From Paraburkholderia caribensis (lineage in GTDB: Bacteria > Pseudomonadota > Gammaproteobacteria > Burkholderiales > Burkholderiaceae): a DNA stretch of 64,000 nt. The stretch is taken from contig NZ_CP026103.1 in NCBI RefSeq assembly GCF_002902945.1, forward strand, positions 1,860,001 to 1,924,000, given 5' to 3'. The notes below the pieces were generated by a model. It did not search any database and was not told the DNA's origin. It saw nothing but the letters and a program-made list of their open reading frames with translations. Made by a program: the position numbers and the translations under genes. Below, piece after piece: positions 54,734 through 64,000 of this stretch (positions are counted from its first letter, which is position 1; each line of letters begins with the position of its first letter).

Positions 54734-57700
54734 TCAGCTCGCGTTCGCATCGCTGGACGGCGTGATCGCGGCGCGCGTCGCGAGACGATGCAGCGCGAGG
54801 AAGATCACGGGCGTCGAGAACAGCGTAAGCAACTGGCTCACCGCCAGCCCGCCGATGATCGCGATGCCGAGCGGCTGCCGCAATTCGTGGCCCATGCCCG
54901 TGCCGAGCGCGAGCGGCAGCGCGCCGAACAGCGACGCGCAGGTCGTCATCAGGATCGGCCGGAAGCGCAGTTCGCACGCGCGGCGCATCGCATCATGCGC
55001 GGTGAGGCCGAGCGTGCGTTCCTGTTCGAGCGCGAAGTCGACCATCATGATCGCGTTCTTCATCACGATGCCGACCAGCAGCACGATGCCGATCAAACCG
55101 ATGATGTCCAGCTCGCCGCCGCAGAACAACAGCGCCGCGAGCGCGCCGCACGCGGCGGAAGGCAGCGTCGAGAGTATCGTCAGCGGATGGATCAGGCTTT
55201 CGTACAGAATGCCGAGCAGGATATACACGGCGATCAGCGCGCCCACCAGCAACAAGGCTTCATTGCCGAGCGACGTGCTGTAAAGCTGCGCCGCGCCTTC
55301 GAAGTTCATCTGCACGCTGGCGGGCGGTTTCAGCTTCGCCTCGATCGCTTCGATACGGTCGATGGCCGTGCCGAGCGTCACGCCATCCGCGAGATTGAAC
55401 GAGACGTCCGCGTACGGGAACTGTGCTTGCCGTTGAATCGTCAGAGGCGCAGCGCCGACGGCAGCCGTTGCGATGCTCGACAGCGGCGAGAGCGATGACG
55501 ATGTGCTGGTCGAGGACGAGGTGGAAGAAGCAGTCGATGAAGCGCTAGTCGTGCCCACATACAAACCGTCGAGCAACGCCAGCGGCGACTCGCCGACCAG
55601 CCGCACGTCCGCGCCCAGCGTCACGTGATACTGGTTCACGTGCGTATAGATAGTCGAAATCTGCCTGTCGCCGAATGCGTCGTACAGCGCGTTGTCGATG
55701 TCCTGTGCGGTGAGGCCGAGCCGCGACGCTGTCGCGCGGTCGAAGTCGAACTTCAGCACGTTGCCCTGCTGTTGCGCCTGGCTTTGCACGTCGGTGAACA
55801 TCGGATCGGCGCGCAAGGCGGCGAGCAAACGTTGCGTCCAATCGTCGAGTTCGGCGCGGTCGGTCGCCTGCACGCCGACGCGATAGCTGTTCGCGTTGAT
55901 CTGATCGTCGAGCGTCAGGTCCTGCACGGGATGCAGATAGAGCTTGAGGTCCGCGCGCTGCGCCGCGTCCTGCGTGAGCCGTTGAATCACGGCGCGGCTC
56001 GAATCGCCGTCCTTCAGGCTGATGAGCATGCGGCCCTGGTTGATGGTCGGGTTGTTCTGGTCGATGCCGACGAAGGACGACACATTGGCCACCGCGCTAT
56101 CGCTTGCGACGCGGCCGGCCAGCGTGCGCGTCGATGCCGCCATCCGCTCGAACGACGCGCGCGGCGAACCCAGCGAAATCCCTTCGATCAAGCCCGTGTC
56201 CTGCATCGGGAACAAGCCCTTCGGCAGCACCACGAACAACACGACGGTCAGCAGCGTGCTGACGGCAACCATCACAAGCACCGTCAGGCGATGCACGAAC
56301 GCCCAGTCGAGCGCGCGCAGATAGCCGCGATTCAAACGCGCGAGCCAGTCCTTTGCGGCCGCGTCGCTGTCGCTCGCCGCTTGATCGGCGCGCAACATGC
56401 GGGCGGCCATCATCGGTGTGAGCGTCAGCGAGACCCAGGCGGAGATCACGATCGCAATCGCCAAGGTCAGCGCAAACTCGCGGAACAACCGGCCAATCAC
56501 ATCGGGCATGAAGAACAACGGAATCAGCACGGCGACGAGCGCCACCGAGATCGACAGAATCGTGAAGCCGATCTGCCGTGCGCCTTTCAGCGCAGCGTCC
56601 AAAGGCGTCTCGCCGTTCTCGATGTGGCGCATCACGTTTTCGAGCATCACGATTGCGTCGTCGACCACGAAGCCCGTCGCCACGGTCAGCGCCATCAGCG
56701 TGAGGTTGTTGACGGAGAAGCCGAGCGCGTAAATGCCCGCCACCGTGCCGACCAGCGCGAACGGCACGGTCACGGCGGGAATCAGCGTGAATTCGAGCCG
56801 CCGCAGGAACACGAACACGACCATCACGACGAGCGCGATCGCCGCAGCCAGTTCCATCTTCACGTCATGCACGGAAGCGCGGATGGTCTGCGTGCGGTCG
56901 CTGAGCACGCTGATCTTCACGGTCGCGGGCAGCGACGCGCGCAGTTGCGGCAACAGCGCTTCAATCGCGTCCACGACTTCGATGACGTTCGCGCCCGGCT
57001 GCCGCTGCACGTTGATGATGATTGCGGGCGTCGCGCCGCTCCATGCAGCCTGGCGCGGATTTTCGGCCGTCTCCGAAATCTTCGCGACATCCGCGAGACG
57101 CACGGGCGCGCCGTTGCGATACGAGAGCACGAGGTCCTGGTAATCGGCAGCGGACGTGAGCTGGTCGTTCGCGTCGATCGTGAAGGCCTGCAGCGGACCG
57201 TCGATCGTCCCTTTCGCGCTGTTCACGTTGGCGTCGCCGACTGCCGTGCGCACGTCTTCGAGCGACAAACCCATCGCGTTCAAAGCCCGCGTATCCGTCT
57301 GCACGCGCACGGCAGGCCGCGCGCCGCCCGACAGCGTGACGAGCCCGACGCCCGACACCTGCGAGAGCTTTTGCGCAATGCGCGTATCCGTCAGGTCTTC
57401 GACACGCGTGAGCGGCAACGCATCGGACGTGACGGCGAGCGTCAGCACGGCTGTATCGGCGGGATTGACCTTGCTGTAGACGGGCGGATACGGCAGGTTG
57501 GTCGGCAGCGTGCTGTTCGCACTGTTGATCGCGGCCTGCACTTCCTGCTCGGCTTCGTCGAGATTCGTCGAGGTCTGAAACTGCAACGTGACGAGCGACA
57601 CGCCGAGCGAACTCGTCGAGTTCATGCGCTTGAGCCCCGCCATCTGCCCGAACTGCTTTTCGAGCGGCGCGGTGACGGACGTGCTGATCACATCGGGCGA

Positions 57701-57862
57701 TGCACCGGGATACTGGGTGTAGACCTGAATGGTCGGATAGTCGATTTCGGGCAACGCCGAAACCGGCATCAGCCGGTAGGCGATCAGGCCGATCAGCAGC
57801 AGGGCAAGCGTCATCAGGCCCGTCGCGACAGGACGGCGGATGAACGGGCGGGAAATATCCAT
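54734..57862 (-). CDS. mdtB: RND efflux permease (MdtB-like)
   Basis: A 1042-residue RND pump. MDISRPFIRRPVATGLMTLALLLIGLIAYRLMPVSALPEIDYPTIQV is the MdtB-type start, and ATGFVVDDAIVMLENVMRHIE carries the proton-relay Asp pair. A Ser-rich stretch (TSASSTASSTSSSTSTSSS) occurs at the same place as in the MdtC-like partner. It lies between the adaptor and mdtC genes in a continuous operon. Confidence 0.9.
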   Translation of the reverse strand: MDISRPFIRRPVATGLMTLALLLIGLIAYRLMPVSALPEIDYPTIQVYTQYPGASPDVISTSVTAPLEKQFGQMAGLKRMNSTSSLGVSLVTLQFQTSTNLDEAEQEVQAAINSANSTLPTNLPYPPVYSKVNPADTAVLTLAVTSDALPLTRVEDLTDTRIAQKLSQVSGVGLVTLSGGARPAVRVQTDTRALNAMGLSLEDVRTAVGDANVNSAKGTIDGPLQAFTIDANDQLTSAADYQDLVLSYRNGAPVRLADVAKISETAENPRQAAWSGATPAIIINVQRQPGANVIEVVDAIEALLPQLRASLPATVKISVLSDRTQTIRASVHDVKMELAAAIALVVMVVFVFLRRLEFTLIPAVTVPFALVGTVAGIYALGFSVNNLTLMALTVATGFVVDDAIVMLENVMRHIENGETPLDAALKGARQIGFTILSISVALVAVLIPLFFMPDVIGRLFREFALTLAIAIVISAWVSLTLTPMMAARMLRADQAASDSDAAAKDWLARLNRGYLRALDWAFVHRLTVLVMVAVSTLLTVVLFVVLPKGLFPMQDTGLIEGISLGSPRASFERMAASTRTLAGRVASDSAVANVSSFVGIDQNNPTINQGRMLISLKDGDSSRAVIQRLTQDAAQRADLKLYLHPVQDLTLDDQINANSYRVGVQATDRAELDDWTQRLLAALRADPMFTDVQSQAQQQGNVLKFDFDRATASRLGLTAQDIDNALYDAFGDRQISTIYTHVNQYHVTLGADVRLVGESPLALLDGLYVGTTSASSTASSTSSSTSTSSSLSPLSSIATAAVGAAPLTIQRQAQFPYADVSFNLADGVTLGTAIDRIEAIEAKLKPPASVQMNFEGAAQLYSTSLGNEALLLVGALIAVYILLGILYESLIHPLTILSTLPSAACGALAALLFCGGELDIIGLIGIVLLVGIVMKNAIMMVDFALEQERTLGLTAHDAMRRACELRFRPILMTTCASLFGALPLALGTGMGHELRQPLGIAIIGGLAVSQLLTLFSTPVIFLALHRLATRAAITPSSDANAS

Positions 57863-57889
57863 CGGTATCTTTCGGTTCGCAAGCGCGCG

Positions 57890-59035
57890 TCAGGGGCGAA
57901 CGATCTTCACGGCGCTGCCGTCGTCGAGCTTGTCCGCACCGTCCAGCACGATCGTGTCGCCCGCTTTCAGGCCGCCTTGCTCGATCACGGTCGTGTCGTT
58001 GTAGGCGACGCCCGCCGTCACGCGGCGCAGCGCGACCTTGCCTTCGCCCCGCTTCGCATCGGCGGCGGCGAGCGTCAGCACGAAATCGCCCGATGCGCCG
58101 TGCTGGATCGCGACCGTCGGCACGGTCAACGCGTCGCGCAAGGTGCCGACCGTCATCCGCACGTTGACGAAGCGGTTCGGGAACAGCCGGCCGTCGCGGT
58201 TGGGCGCGCTGGCTTTCAGCTTGACCGTGCCCGTCGTCGTGTCGGCCTGGTTGTCGATGGCGGCGAGCGTCGCGTGATCGAGCACGGTGCGCTTGTCGCG
58301 CGCGAATATCTCGACAGGCAATGCGCCCTTGTCGTGGAATGCGTCGACCACGTCGCCCATCTTGTCTTCGGGCAGCGCATAGACAACGGTGGTCGGCGAG
58401 TCGCTGGTGATCGTGGCGATGCCTGTCGTGTCGCTGGTCGTCACGTAGTTGCCGGCGTCGGTGGAAAGCAGGCCGATCGTGCCGTCCATCGGCGCAACGA
58501 TCTCGCAGTAGCCGACCTGCACGCGCAGATTCGCCACGCTGCCCTGATCCGCCTTGACGGTGCCCTGGTACTGGCGCAGCGTCGCGCGCTGCGTGTCGAG
58601 CGTCTGATGCGAAATCGAGCCGCCGTCGATCAGGCTTTCGTAACGCGTCAAATCGGCGCGCGCATTCGCGAGCAGCGCTTCATCGTGTTCGAGCGTGCCT
58701 TGCGCTTCGAGCAACTGCGCGCGCAGCGCGCGCGAATCGATCCGCGCGATCGGCTGGCCCGCTTTCACACGCTGGCCTTCTTTCACGAGTATCGCTTCGA
58801 GCGTGCCGTTGACCTGCGTTTTCACGGTGACGGTCGCGCGCGGCGTGACGGTGCCGAGCGCGTCGAATTGCAGCGGCACGTCGGCACGCGTCACCGTGCC
58901 GATGGTGACAGGCGTGGCCTGCGCAACGGGATGCGGCGGCTTGTGGAACGCAGCGAACGCCTGCCAGACGACAACGCCCACAGCGACAACGCCTGCGGCG
59001 ATCAACACACGACGGATTGGACGATTGAATTTCAC
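57890..59035 (-). CDS. mdtA: RND efflux periplasmic adaptor (MdtA-like)
   Basis: A 381-residue membrane-fusion protein. A single N-terminal anchor (RRVLIAAGVVAVGVVVW) precedes the barrel-sandwich lipoyl domain (GTVTPRATVTVKTQVNGTLEAILVKEGQRVKAGQPIARID), an alpha-hairpin and a beta-barrel. The start is uncertain: GTG 59035 gives a tight N-terminus, and GTG 59077 would add 14 residues. First gene of the mdtA-mdtB-mdtC-OMF operon. Confidence 0.88.
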   Translation of the reverse strand: MKFNRPIRRVLIAAGVVAVGVVVWQAFAAFHKPPHPVAQATPVTIGTVTRADVPLQFDALGTVTPRATVTVKTQVNGTLEAILVKEGQRVKAGQPIARIDSRALRAQLLEAQGTLEHDEALLANARADLTRYESLIDGGSISHQTLDTQRATLRQYQGTVKADQGSVANLRVQVGYCEIVAPMDGTIGLLSTDAGNYVTTSDTTGIATITSDSPTTVVYALPEDKMGDVVDAFHDKGALPVEIFARDKRTVLDHATLAAIDNQADTTTGTVKLKASAPNRDGRLFPNRFVNVRMTVGTLRDALTVPTVAIQHGASGDFVLTLAAADAKRGEGKVALRRVTAGVAYNDTTVIEQGGLKAGDTIVLDGADKLDDGSAVKIVRP

Positions 59036-59221
59036 GCGAAGATGGGTCGGCACTCGGGCCGCTCGACGGTTTGCCACACAAAGAACGACGCCACACGGGC
59101 GTCGCCGGAAAGCAGTTCGCCCGCCTCACGCGAGGACGGGCGGCTGCTCAGGAGATGACGGGGAATGTAGCAACGGGAAAGCGCGCCCAGGTTTAGCGCG
59201 CTTAGCAGATGTTTCAGCGCG

Positions 59222-60754
59222 TTACGGCTGCGCGGCGACGCGCGTGGGCGGCGGGGTCTGTGAGGCTTGCTGCGCGTAGGGCGCATCGGCGGAGCGCGGT
59301 GTGTCGCCCGTGCGTTCGATCCAGCCGCCGCCAAGATACTGATACAGATCGACGAGATTCGTGAGCCGGTTCAGCGACGCCGTAATCAGCGACTGCTGCG
59401 CCGAATACAGGTCGCTCTGTGCCGTCAGCACGTTCAGATAACTATCCACGCCATTGCGATACCGCAGATCCGACAGGTCATAGCGGCGCTGCTGCGACTC
59501 GACGTTCTCCTGCAACGCCTTGATCTGCCCGTCGTAGGTGCCGCGCGCCGCCAGCCCGTCGGACACTTCGCGGAATGCCGTCTGGATCGCCTTTTCGTAC
59601 TGCGCGACGGCGACGTTCTTTTCGAGCTTCGCAAGATCGAGGTTCGCGCGGTTCTCGCCGCCCTTGAAGATCGGCACCGAAATCGTCGGCCCGAAGCTCC
59701 ACGCCAGCTGCCCGGGCTTGAACAACGAGCCGAGGCTCGCGCTCGCCGTGCCGAAGTCGCCCGTCAGCGAGATGCTCGGGAAGAACGCCGCGCGCGCCGC
59801 GCCGATATTCGCATTCGAGCCGATCAGCGTTGCCTCGGCTTCCATGATGTCGGGACGGCGCGTCAGCAGATCGGACGGCAGGCCCGCCGGTATATCCGCG
59901 AGCAGTTGCTGGCTCGCGAGCGGCAAGCCTTGCGGCAGGTCGGCAGGCAGCGGCGCGCCGACCAGCAGCACGAGCGCGTTCTCGGCCTGCGCGCGCGAGC
60001 GCTGCTGGCTTTCGTAGTTCGCCTGCGCCTGCTGCATCGTGCCCGCCGCTTCGCGCAGATCGAGTTCGGAGCCCGTGCCCGTGTCGTACTGGAGCTTCGT
60101 CAGTTCGTACGAACGGCGCGCCGTGTCGTAGGTGTTCTTCGTGCTTGCCAGCATTTCGTCGTAGGCGACGAGCGTCAGATATTGATCGGCGACCTGCGAC
60201 ACCAGCAGGATTTCTTCCGCCTTGCGCGCCTGCGCTGTCGAGAAGTACGTCTGCAAGGACTGCTCGGTGAGGCTGCGCACCTTGCCGAAGAAGTCGAGTT
60301 CCCACGAAGCGCTCGCCGCCACCTGATAGTCGGCGCTCACCGTCGCCTTGCCGACGTACGACAGGTCCTTCGGCGTGCGGCTGCGCGTGCCCGTGCCGTC
60401 GACCGAAAGCGACGGCATCAGATCGGCGCGTTGAATGCGGTATTGCGCGCGTGCTTCCTCGACCTTCAGCGCCGACACGCGCAAGTCGCGGTTGTTCTGC
60501 AGCGCGAGTTCGATCAGCCGTTGCAGGCGCGGATCGACGAAGAACTCGCGCCAGCCGATGTCGGTTGCGGCGTGATCGTTTGCCGTGCGGGTCGCCGTGC
60601 GGGTCGCCGTACCTTTACCGGGCTGGTTGTCGTAGACGCCGCCTTGCGGAAAGGTCGCCGCGACGGGCGCGGCCGGACGCTCATAGGTCGGCGCGAGCGT
60701 GCAGCCCGTCGCGAAGAGCGCGGCGGCGAGCGTCGTCAGTAGTGTTCTGTTCAT
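59222..60754 (-). CDS. efflux transporter outer membrane factor (OprM family)
   Basis: A 510-residue outer-membrane channel. The lipoprotein signal MNRTLLTTLAAALFATGC ends at Cys18, followed by TLAPTYERP. DLLTRRPDIMEAEATLIGSNANIGAARAAFFPSISLTGDFGTAS marks the OprM/AdeK group. The Gly/Pro tail after GGGWIERTGDTPRSAD is variable. It is 10 bases after the HAE1-type pump stop and completes that tripartite system. Confidence 0.9.
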   Translation of the reverse strand: MNRTLLTTLAAALFATGCTLAPTYERPAAPVAATFPQGGVYDNQPGKGTATRTATRTANDHAATDIGWREFFVDPRLQRLIELALQNNRDLRVSALKVEEARAQYRIQRADLMPSLSVDGTGTRSRTPKDLSYVGKATVSADYQVAASASWELDFFGKVRSLTEQSLQTYFSTAQARKAEEILLVSQVADQYLTLVAYDEMLASTKNTYDTARRSYELTKLQYDTGTGSELDLREAAGTMQQAQANYESQQRSRAQAENALVLLVGAPLPADLPQGLPLASQQLLADIPAGLPSDLLTRRPDIMEAEATLIGSNANIGAARAAFFPSISLTGDFGTASASLGSLFKPGQLAWSFGPTISVPIFKGGENRANLDLAKLEKNVAVAQYEKAIQTAFREVSDGLAARGTYDGQIKALQENVESQQRRYDLSDLRYRNGVDSYLNVLTAQSDLYSAQQSLITASLNRLTNLVDLYQYLGGGWIERTGDTPRSADAPYAQQASQTPPPTRVAAQP

Positions 60755-60764
60755 ATGCTTGTCC

Positions 60765-63700
60765 TTACTGGGCCGTTTCTTCTTCGACGTCGTGCTCGCT
60801 GCCATGCGGCGGCGAGCCGTCGCGCGAGAACTTCTCGCGGATCACGACGTAGAACATCGGGATCATGAAAACGGCGAGGAACGTGGCCGTCAGCATCCCG
60901 CCGATCACACCCGTGCCGATTGCGTGCTGGCTCGACGAACCCGCGCCGTTGCTGACGGCGAGCGGCAGCACGCCGAGCACGAACGCCAGCGACGTCATCA
61001 GGATGGGCCGCAGCCGCAGGCGCGCCGCTTCGAGCGCGGCCTGCACGGCCGTCATGCCTTCGTTGATCTGCAATTCGCGCGCAAACTCGACGATCAGAAT
61101 CGCGTTCTTCGCCGACAAACCCACCGTGGTGAGCAAGCCGACCTGGAAGAACACGTCGTTTTCCAGCCCGCGCATCGTGACGGCGAGCAAGGCGCCGATG
61201 ACGCCGAGCGGCACGACGAGAATCACCGCGAACGGAATCGACCAGCTTTCGTACAGCGCGGCGAGACACAGGAACACGACGAGGATCGAGATGCCGTAGA
61301 GGATCGGCGCCTGCGAGCCCGACTGCCGTTCCTGGAACGACAGGCCTGTCCATTCGTAGCCGATGCCCTGCGGCAGCTTTGCGGCGAGCGCTTCCATCGC
61401 GGACATCGCCTGGCCCGTGCTCTTGCCTGCGGACGCCGCACCCTGGATCTCGACGGACGAAATGCCGTTGTAGCGTTCGAGCTTCGGCGAGCCGTAGGTC
61501 CAGTGTCCCGACGCCACCGACGTCAGCGGCATCATCGAACCCGAACTGCCGCGCACGTACCACTTGCTCATGTCTTCGGGCGTCATGCGGAACGGCGCGT
61601 CGCCTTGCAGATAGACCTTCTTGATCCGGCCATCGGTATCGAGGAAGTTGTTCACGTACGCCGACGCCCACGCAATCGAGAACGTCTGGTCGATGTCCGA
61701 CACGGTCACGCCGAGCGCTTGCGCCTTCTCGCGGTCGATATCGACCTTGAACTGCGGCGTGTCGGACAGACCGTTCGGACGCACCAGCGCCAGCGACGGA
61801 TCTTTCGCGGCCATCCCGAGCAACTGGTTGCGCGCGGCCATCAACGCGTCGTGGCCGAGGCCGGCGTTGTCGGTCAGTTCGAAGTCGAAGCCGGATGCCG
61901 TGCCGAGTTCGGGGATCGACGGCGGGTTCACTGCGAGCACCGTCGCTTCCTTGTACGACGCGTAGTGCCCGAATACGCGGCCCACCAGCGCCTGCACTTT
62001 CTGGTTCGCATGCTGGCGTTGCGAGTAGCCCTTCATCCGCACGAACGCGATGCCCGCGTTCTGGCCGCGGCCCGCAAAGCTGAAGCCGTTCACGGTAAAG
62101 ACCGATTCGACGATGTCCTTTTCGTCGTTGAGCAGATAGTCGGTGACGTTCTTCAGCGCGCGTGCCGTGGTCTCCTGCGTCGAGCCGGGCGGCGTCTGCA
62201 CGAGCACGAACATCGTGCCCTGATCCTCATCGGGCAGGAACGACTTCGGCAAACGCATGAACAGGAAGCCGACGGCGACGATCACCGCGAGATACAGCAC
62301 CAGCCAGCGGCCCGAGCGGCGAATCACATGCTGCACGCCCGAGTGATACTTGTCGCGGCCGTTGTCGAAGGTGCGGTTGAACCAGCCGAAGAAGCCCCTG
62401 GTCGTCCCGTGATGGCCTTTCGGGATCGGCTTGAGGATCGTCGCGCACAGCGCGGGCGTGAGAACCAGCGCAACCAGCACGGACAACACCATCGCCGCCA
62501 CGATGGTCAGCGAGAACTGCCGGTAGATCGCGCCGACCGATCCGCCCGAGAACGCCACGGGGACGAACACGGCCGACAGCACCAGCGCCACGCCGACCAG
62601 CGCGCCCGTGATCTGGCCCATCGCCTTGCGGGTGGCTTCTCTCGGCGACAGCCCCTCCTCCGACATCACCCGCTCGACGTTTTCGACCACCACGATCGCA
62701 TCGTCCACCAGCAGGCCGATGGCGAGCACGAGACCGAACATCGACAGCGTATTGATCGAGAAACCCGCCGCGCTCATGATCGCGAAGGTGCCGAGCAGCA
62801 CTACGGGCACCGCGATGGTCGGAATCAGCGTGGCGCGCAGGTTCTGCAGGAACAGATACATCACGAGGAACACCAGCACGATGCCTTCGAGCAGCGTCTT
62901 CACCACTTCTTCGATCGACATCGTCACGAACGGCGTCGTGTCGTACGGATACTGCACGGCGAGACCGTGCGGGAAGTTCTTCGACAAGGCGTCGATCTTC
63001 GCGCGCACCAGCTTTGCCGTTTGCAGCGCGTTCGCGCCCGTTGCGAGCTGAATGCCGAAGCCCGCCGTCGGCTGGCCGTTGTACTTCGTGTCGAAGTTGT
63101 AGTTCTCGCCGCCCAGCTCGATGCGCGCGACGTCCTTGATGCGCACCTGCGAACCGTCCTGATTGACCTTCAGCAGCACGTTGCCGAACTGCTCCTGGGT
63201 TTGCAGCAAGGTCGCCTGCGTGATGGTCGCCTGCAAGACCTGGCCGGGCACGGAAGGCGTGCCGCCGAGCGAGCCCGCCGCGACCTGCACGTTCTGATTC
63301 GTCAGCGCGGTTTCCACGTCGACGGGCGTGAGGCTGTACTGGTTCAGCTTGTTCGCGTCGAGCCAGATACGCATCGCGAACTGCGAGCCGAACAGCTGCA
63401 CGGTGCCGACGCCGTCGACGCGGCTGACGGGGTCTTCGACATGCGAAGCCACATAGTTCGCGAGGTCGTAGCGGTCCATGCTGCCGTCCGTCGAGACGAA
63501 CGCCATCACCAGCAGGAAGCTGCTGCTCGACTTCGTCACCTTCGTGCCCTGCTGCTGCACGCTTTCGGGCAACAGCGGCGTCGCGAGCTGCAGCTTGTTC
63601 TGCACCTGCACCTGCGCGATGTCGGGATTGGTGCCCGCCGCGAAGGTCAGCGTGATCGTCGCGTTGCCGGAGTCGTCGCTCGACGACGACATGTAGAGCA

Positions 63701-63923
63701 GATGGTCGAGGCCGCTCATCTGCTGCTCGATCACCTGCGTGACGGTGTTTTCGACCGTTTTCGCCGATGCGCCCGGATACGTCGCGCTGATCTGCACAGC
63801 GGGCGGTGCGATGGTCGGATACTGCGCGACGGGTAGATTGAAGATCGAAGCGATGCCCGCGAGCATCAGGATGATCGCGATGACCCAGGCAAAAATGGGG
63901 CGGTCGATAAAGAACTTTGCCAT
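60765..63923 (-). CDS. HAE1-type RND multidrug efflux permease (AcrB-like)
   Basis: A 1052-residue AcrB/MexB-type pump. MAKFFIDRPIFAWVIAIILMLAGIASIFNLPVAQYPTIAPPAVQISATYPGASAKTVENTVTQVIEQQM is the textbook HAE1 start. The proton relay is in AIGLLVDDAIVVVENVERVM. Full length with both periplasmic loops. In Burkholderia such pumps (BpeB, AmrB or CeoB types) expel several antibiotics; which one this is cannot be told from the window. It lies 14 bases after the adaptor gene. Confidence 0.93.
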   Translation of the reverse strand: MAKFFIDRPIFAWVIAIILMLAGIASIFNLPVAQYPTIAPPAVQISATYPGASAKTVENTVTQVIEQQMSGLDHLLYMSSSSDDSGNATITLTFAAGTNPDIAQVQVQNKLQLATPLLPESVQQQGTKVTKSSSSFLLVMAFVSTDGSMDRYDLANYVASHVEDPVSRVDGVGTVQLFGSQFAMRIWLDANKLNQYSLTPVDVETALTNQNVQVAAGSLGGTPSVPGQVLQATITQATLLQTQEQFGNVLLKVNQDGSQVRIKDVARIELGGENYNFDTKYNGQPTAGFGIQLATGANALQTAKLVRAKIDALSKNFPHGLAVQYPYDTTPFVTMSIEEVVKTLLEGIVLVFLVMYLFLQNLRATLIPTIAVPVVLLGTFAIMSAAGFSINTLSMFGLVLAIGLLVDDAIVVVENVERVMSEEGLSPREATRKAMGQITGALVGVALVLSAVFVPVAFSGGSVGAIYRQFSLTIVAAMVLSVLVALVLTPALCATILKPIPKGHHGTTRGFFGWFNRTFDNGRDKYHSGVQHVIRRSGRWLVLYLAVIVAVGFLFMRLPKSFLPDEDQGTMFVLVQTPPGSTQETTARALKNVTDYLLNDEKDIVESVFTVNGFSFAGRGQNAGIAFVRMKGYSQRQHANQKVQALVGRVFGHYASYKEATVLAVNPPSIPELGTASGFDFELTDNAGLGHDALMAARNQLLGMAAKDPSLALVRPNGLSDTPQFKVDIDREKAQALGVTVSDIDQTFSIAWASAYVNNFLDTDGRIKKVYLQGDAPFRMTPEDMSKWYVRGSSGSMMPLTSVASGHWTYGSPKLERYNGISSVEIQGAASAGKSTGQAMSAMEALAAKLPQGIGYEWTGLSFQERQSGSQAPILYGISILVVFLCLAALYESWSIPFAVILVVPLGVIGALLAVTMRGLENDVFFQVGLLTTVGLSAKNAILIVEFARELQINEGMTAVQAALEAARLRLRPILMTSLAFVLGVLPLAVSNGAGSSSQHAIGTGVIGGMLTATFLAVFMIPMFYVVIREKFSRDGSPPHGSEHDVEEETAQ

Positions 63924-63937
63924 CGAATGCGTCCTCG

Positions 63938-64000
63938 TTACTGCGCGCTGTGCGCGCCGGAGGCAGGCGCGGCGGCTGCCGTTTGCGCGGCGGCGGCTGC
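63938..64000 (-). CDS. RND adaptor subunit, C-terminal end (partial)
   Basis: Only the last 20 codons are inside the window: an Ala-rich tail (AAAAAQTAAAAPASGAHSAQ) ending in TAA at 63940-63938. Position directly upstream of the AcrB-like gene and the Ala/Pro-rich tail fit the AcrA-type membrane-fusion protein of the same operon. The gene continues past the right edge. Confidence 0.65.
   Translation of the reverse strand, partial: AAAAAQTAAAAPASGAHSAQ

Noticed and set aside
55625..59158. Very long rightward open frame opposite mdtA/mdtB
   Set aside because: Arg/His-rich low-quality translation opposite well-recognised RND genes. High-GC codon bias keeps the antisense frame open.
60699..63836. 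Long rightward open frame opposite the AcrB-like gene
   Set aside because: Antisense shadow with no domain, no ribosome site and composition typical of reverse-frame translation.

Overview
The window looks like a chromosomal segment of a high-GC betaproteobacterium in the Burkholderia sensu lato group (Paraburkholderia or Caballeronia type). I infer this from the codon use and from the gene repertoire: membrane-bound PQQ glucose dehydrogenase, fused indolepyruvate oxidoreductase, Burkholderia-style RND efflux operons and ssu-like sulfonate genes. No similarity search was possible. Protein families are assigned by recognising motifs in the translations.

Layout. 0-8.6 kb: a GNAT acetyltransferase; a leftward trio (DUF4118 membrane protein, alpha/beta hydrolase, MipA/OmpV outer-membrane protein); then a leftward DUF2848-amidase-LivK unit divergent from a LysR regulator and a ureidoglycolate lyase-like gene. 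8.8-14.3 kb: PQQ glucose dehydrogenase, a ClC chloride channel, and a MarR regulator divergent from a methyltransferase. 14.3-17.6 kb: an ECF sigma factor and NrsF-type anti-sigma factor, divergent from a cytochrome b, a Tat/lipoprotein molybdopterin oxidoreductase and a Met-rich MXKDX peptide. Both divergent units carry the same GTAACC-N16-CGAA promoter. 17.6-21.6 kb: a citrate synthase-like protein with an HTH domain, an MFS transporter, a D-2-hydroxyacid dehydrogenase and a DUF2934 protein. 21.7-28 kb: a five-gene arsenic operon (arsR-arsI-arsC-acr3-arsH), tRNA-Leu(GAG), and chrB-chrA chromate resistance. 28-33.4 kb: a solute-binding protein and a LysR gene divergent from a 1199-residue indolepyruvate ferredoxin oxidoreductase.

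33.4-34.25 kb looks empty but is not. It holds a 52-residue lipoprotein gene, a candidate leftward small RNA with two tandem anti-Shine-Dalgarno motifs and its own promoter and terminator, a decayed FAD-monooxygenase fragment, and an OxyR-like site next to the katG promoter. 34.2-40.6 kb: katG, L-lactate permease, an orphan phoU and a methyltransferase. 40.7-50 kb: two convergent operons that together look like organosulfur uptake, desulfonation and sulfite oxidation. These are an Ssu-like ABC transporter with an LLM flavin monooxygenase, facing an amino-acid-type ABC transporter (no ATPase) joined to a SoxC-like sulfite dehydrogenase and cytochrome c. 50-64 kb: two leftward RND efflux systems, an MdtABC-type with tandem permeases and an HAE1-type whose adaptor runs off the right edge.

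The most interesting items are the candidate anti-SD small RNA near 33.7 kb, the matched pair of ECF sigma promoters near 16.2 kb, and the linked sulfonate/sulfite gene set at 40.7-50 kb.
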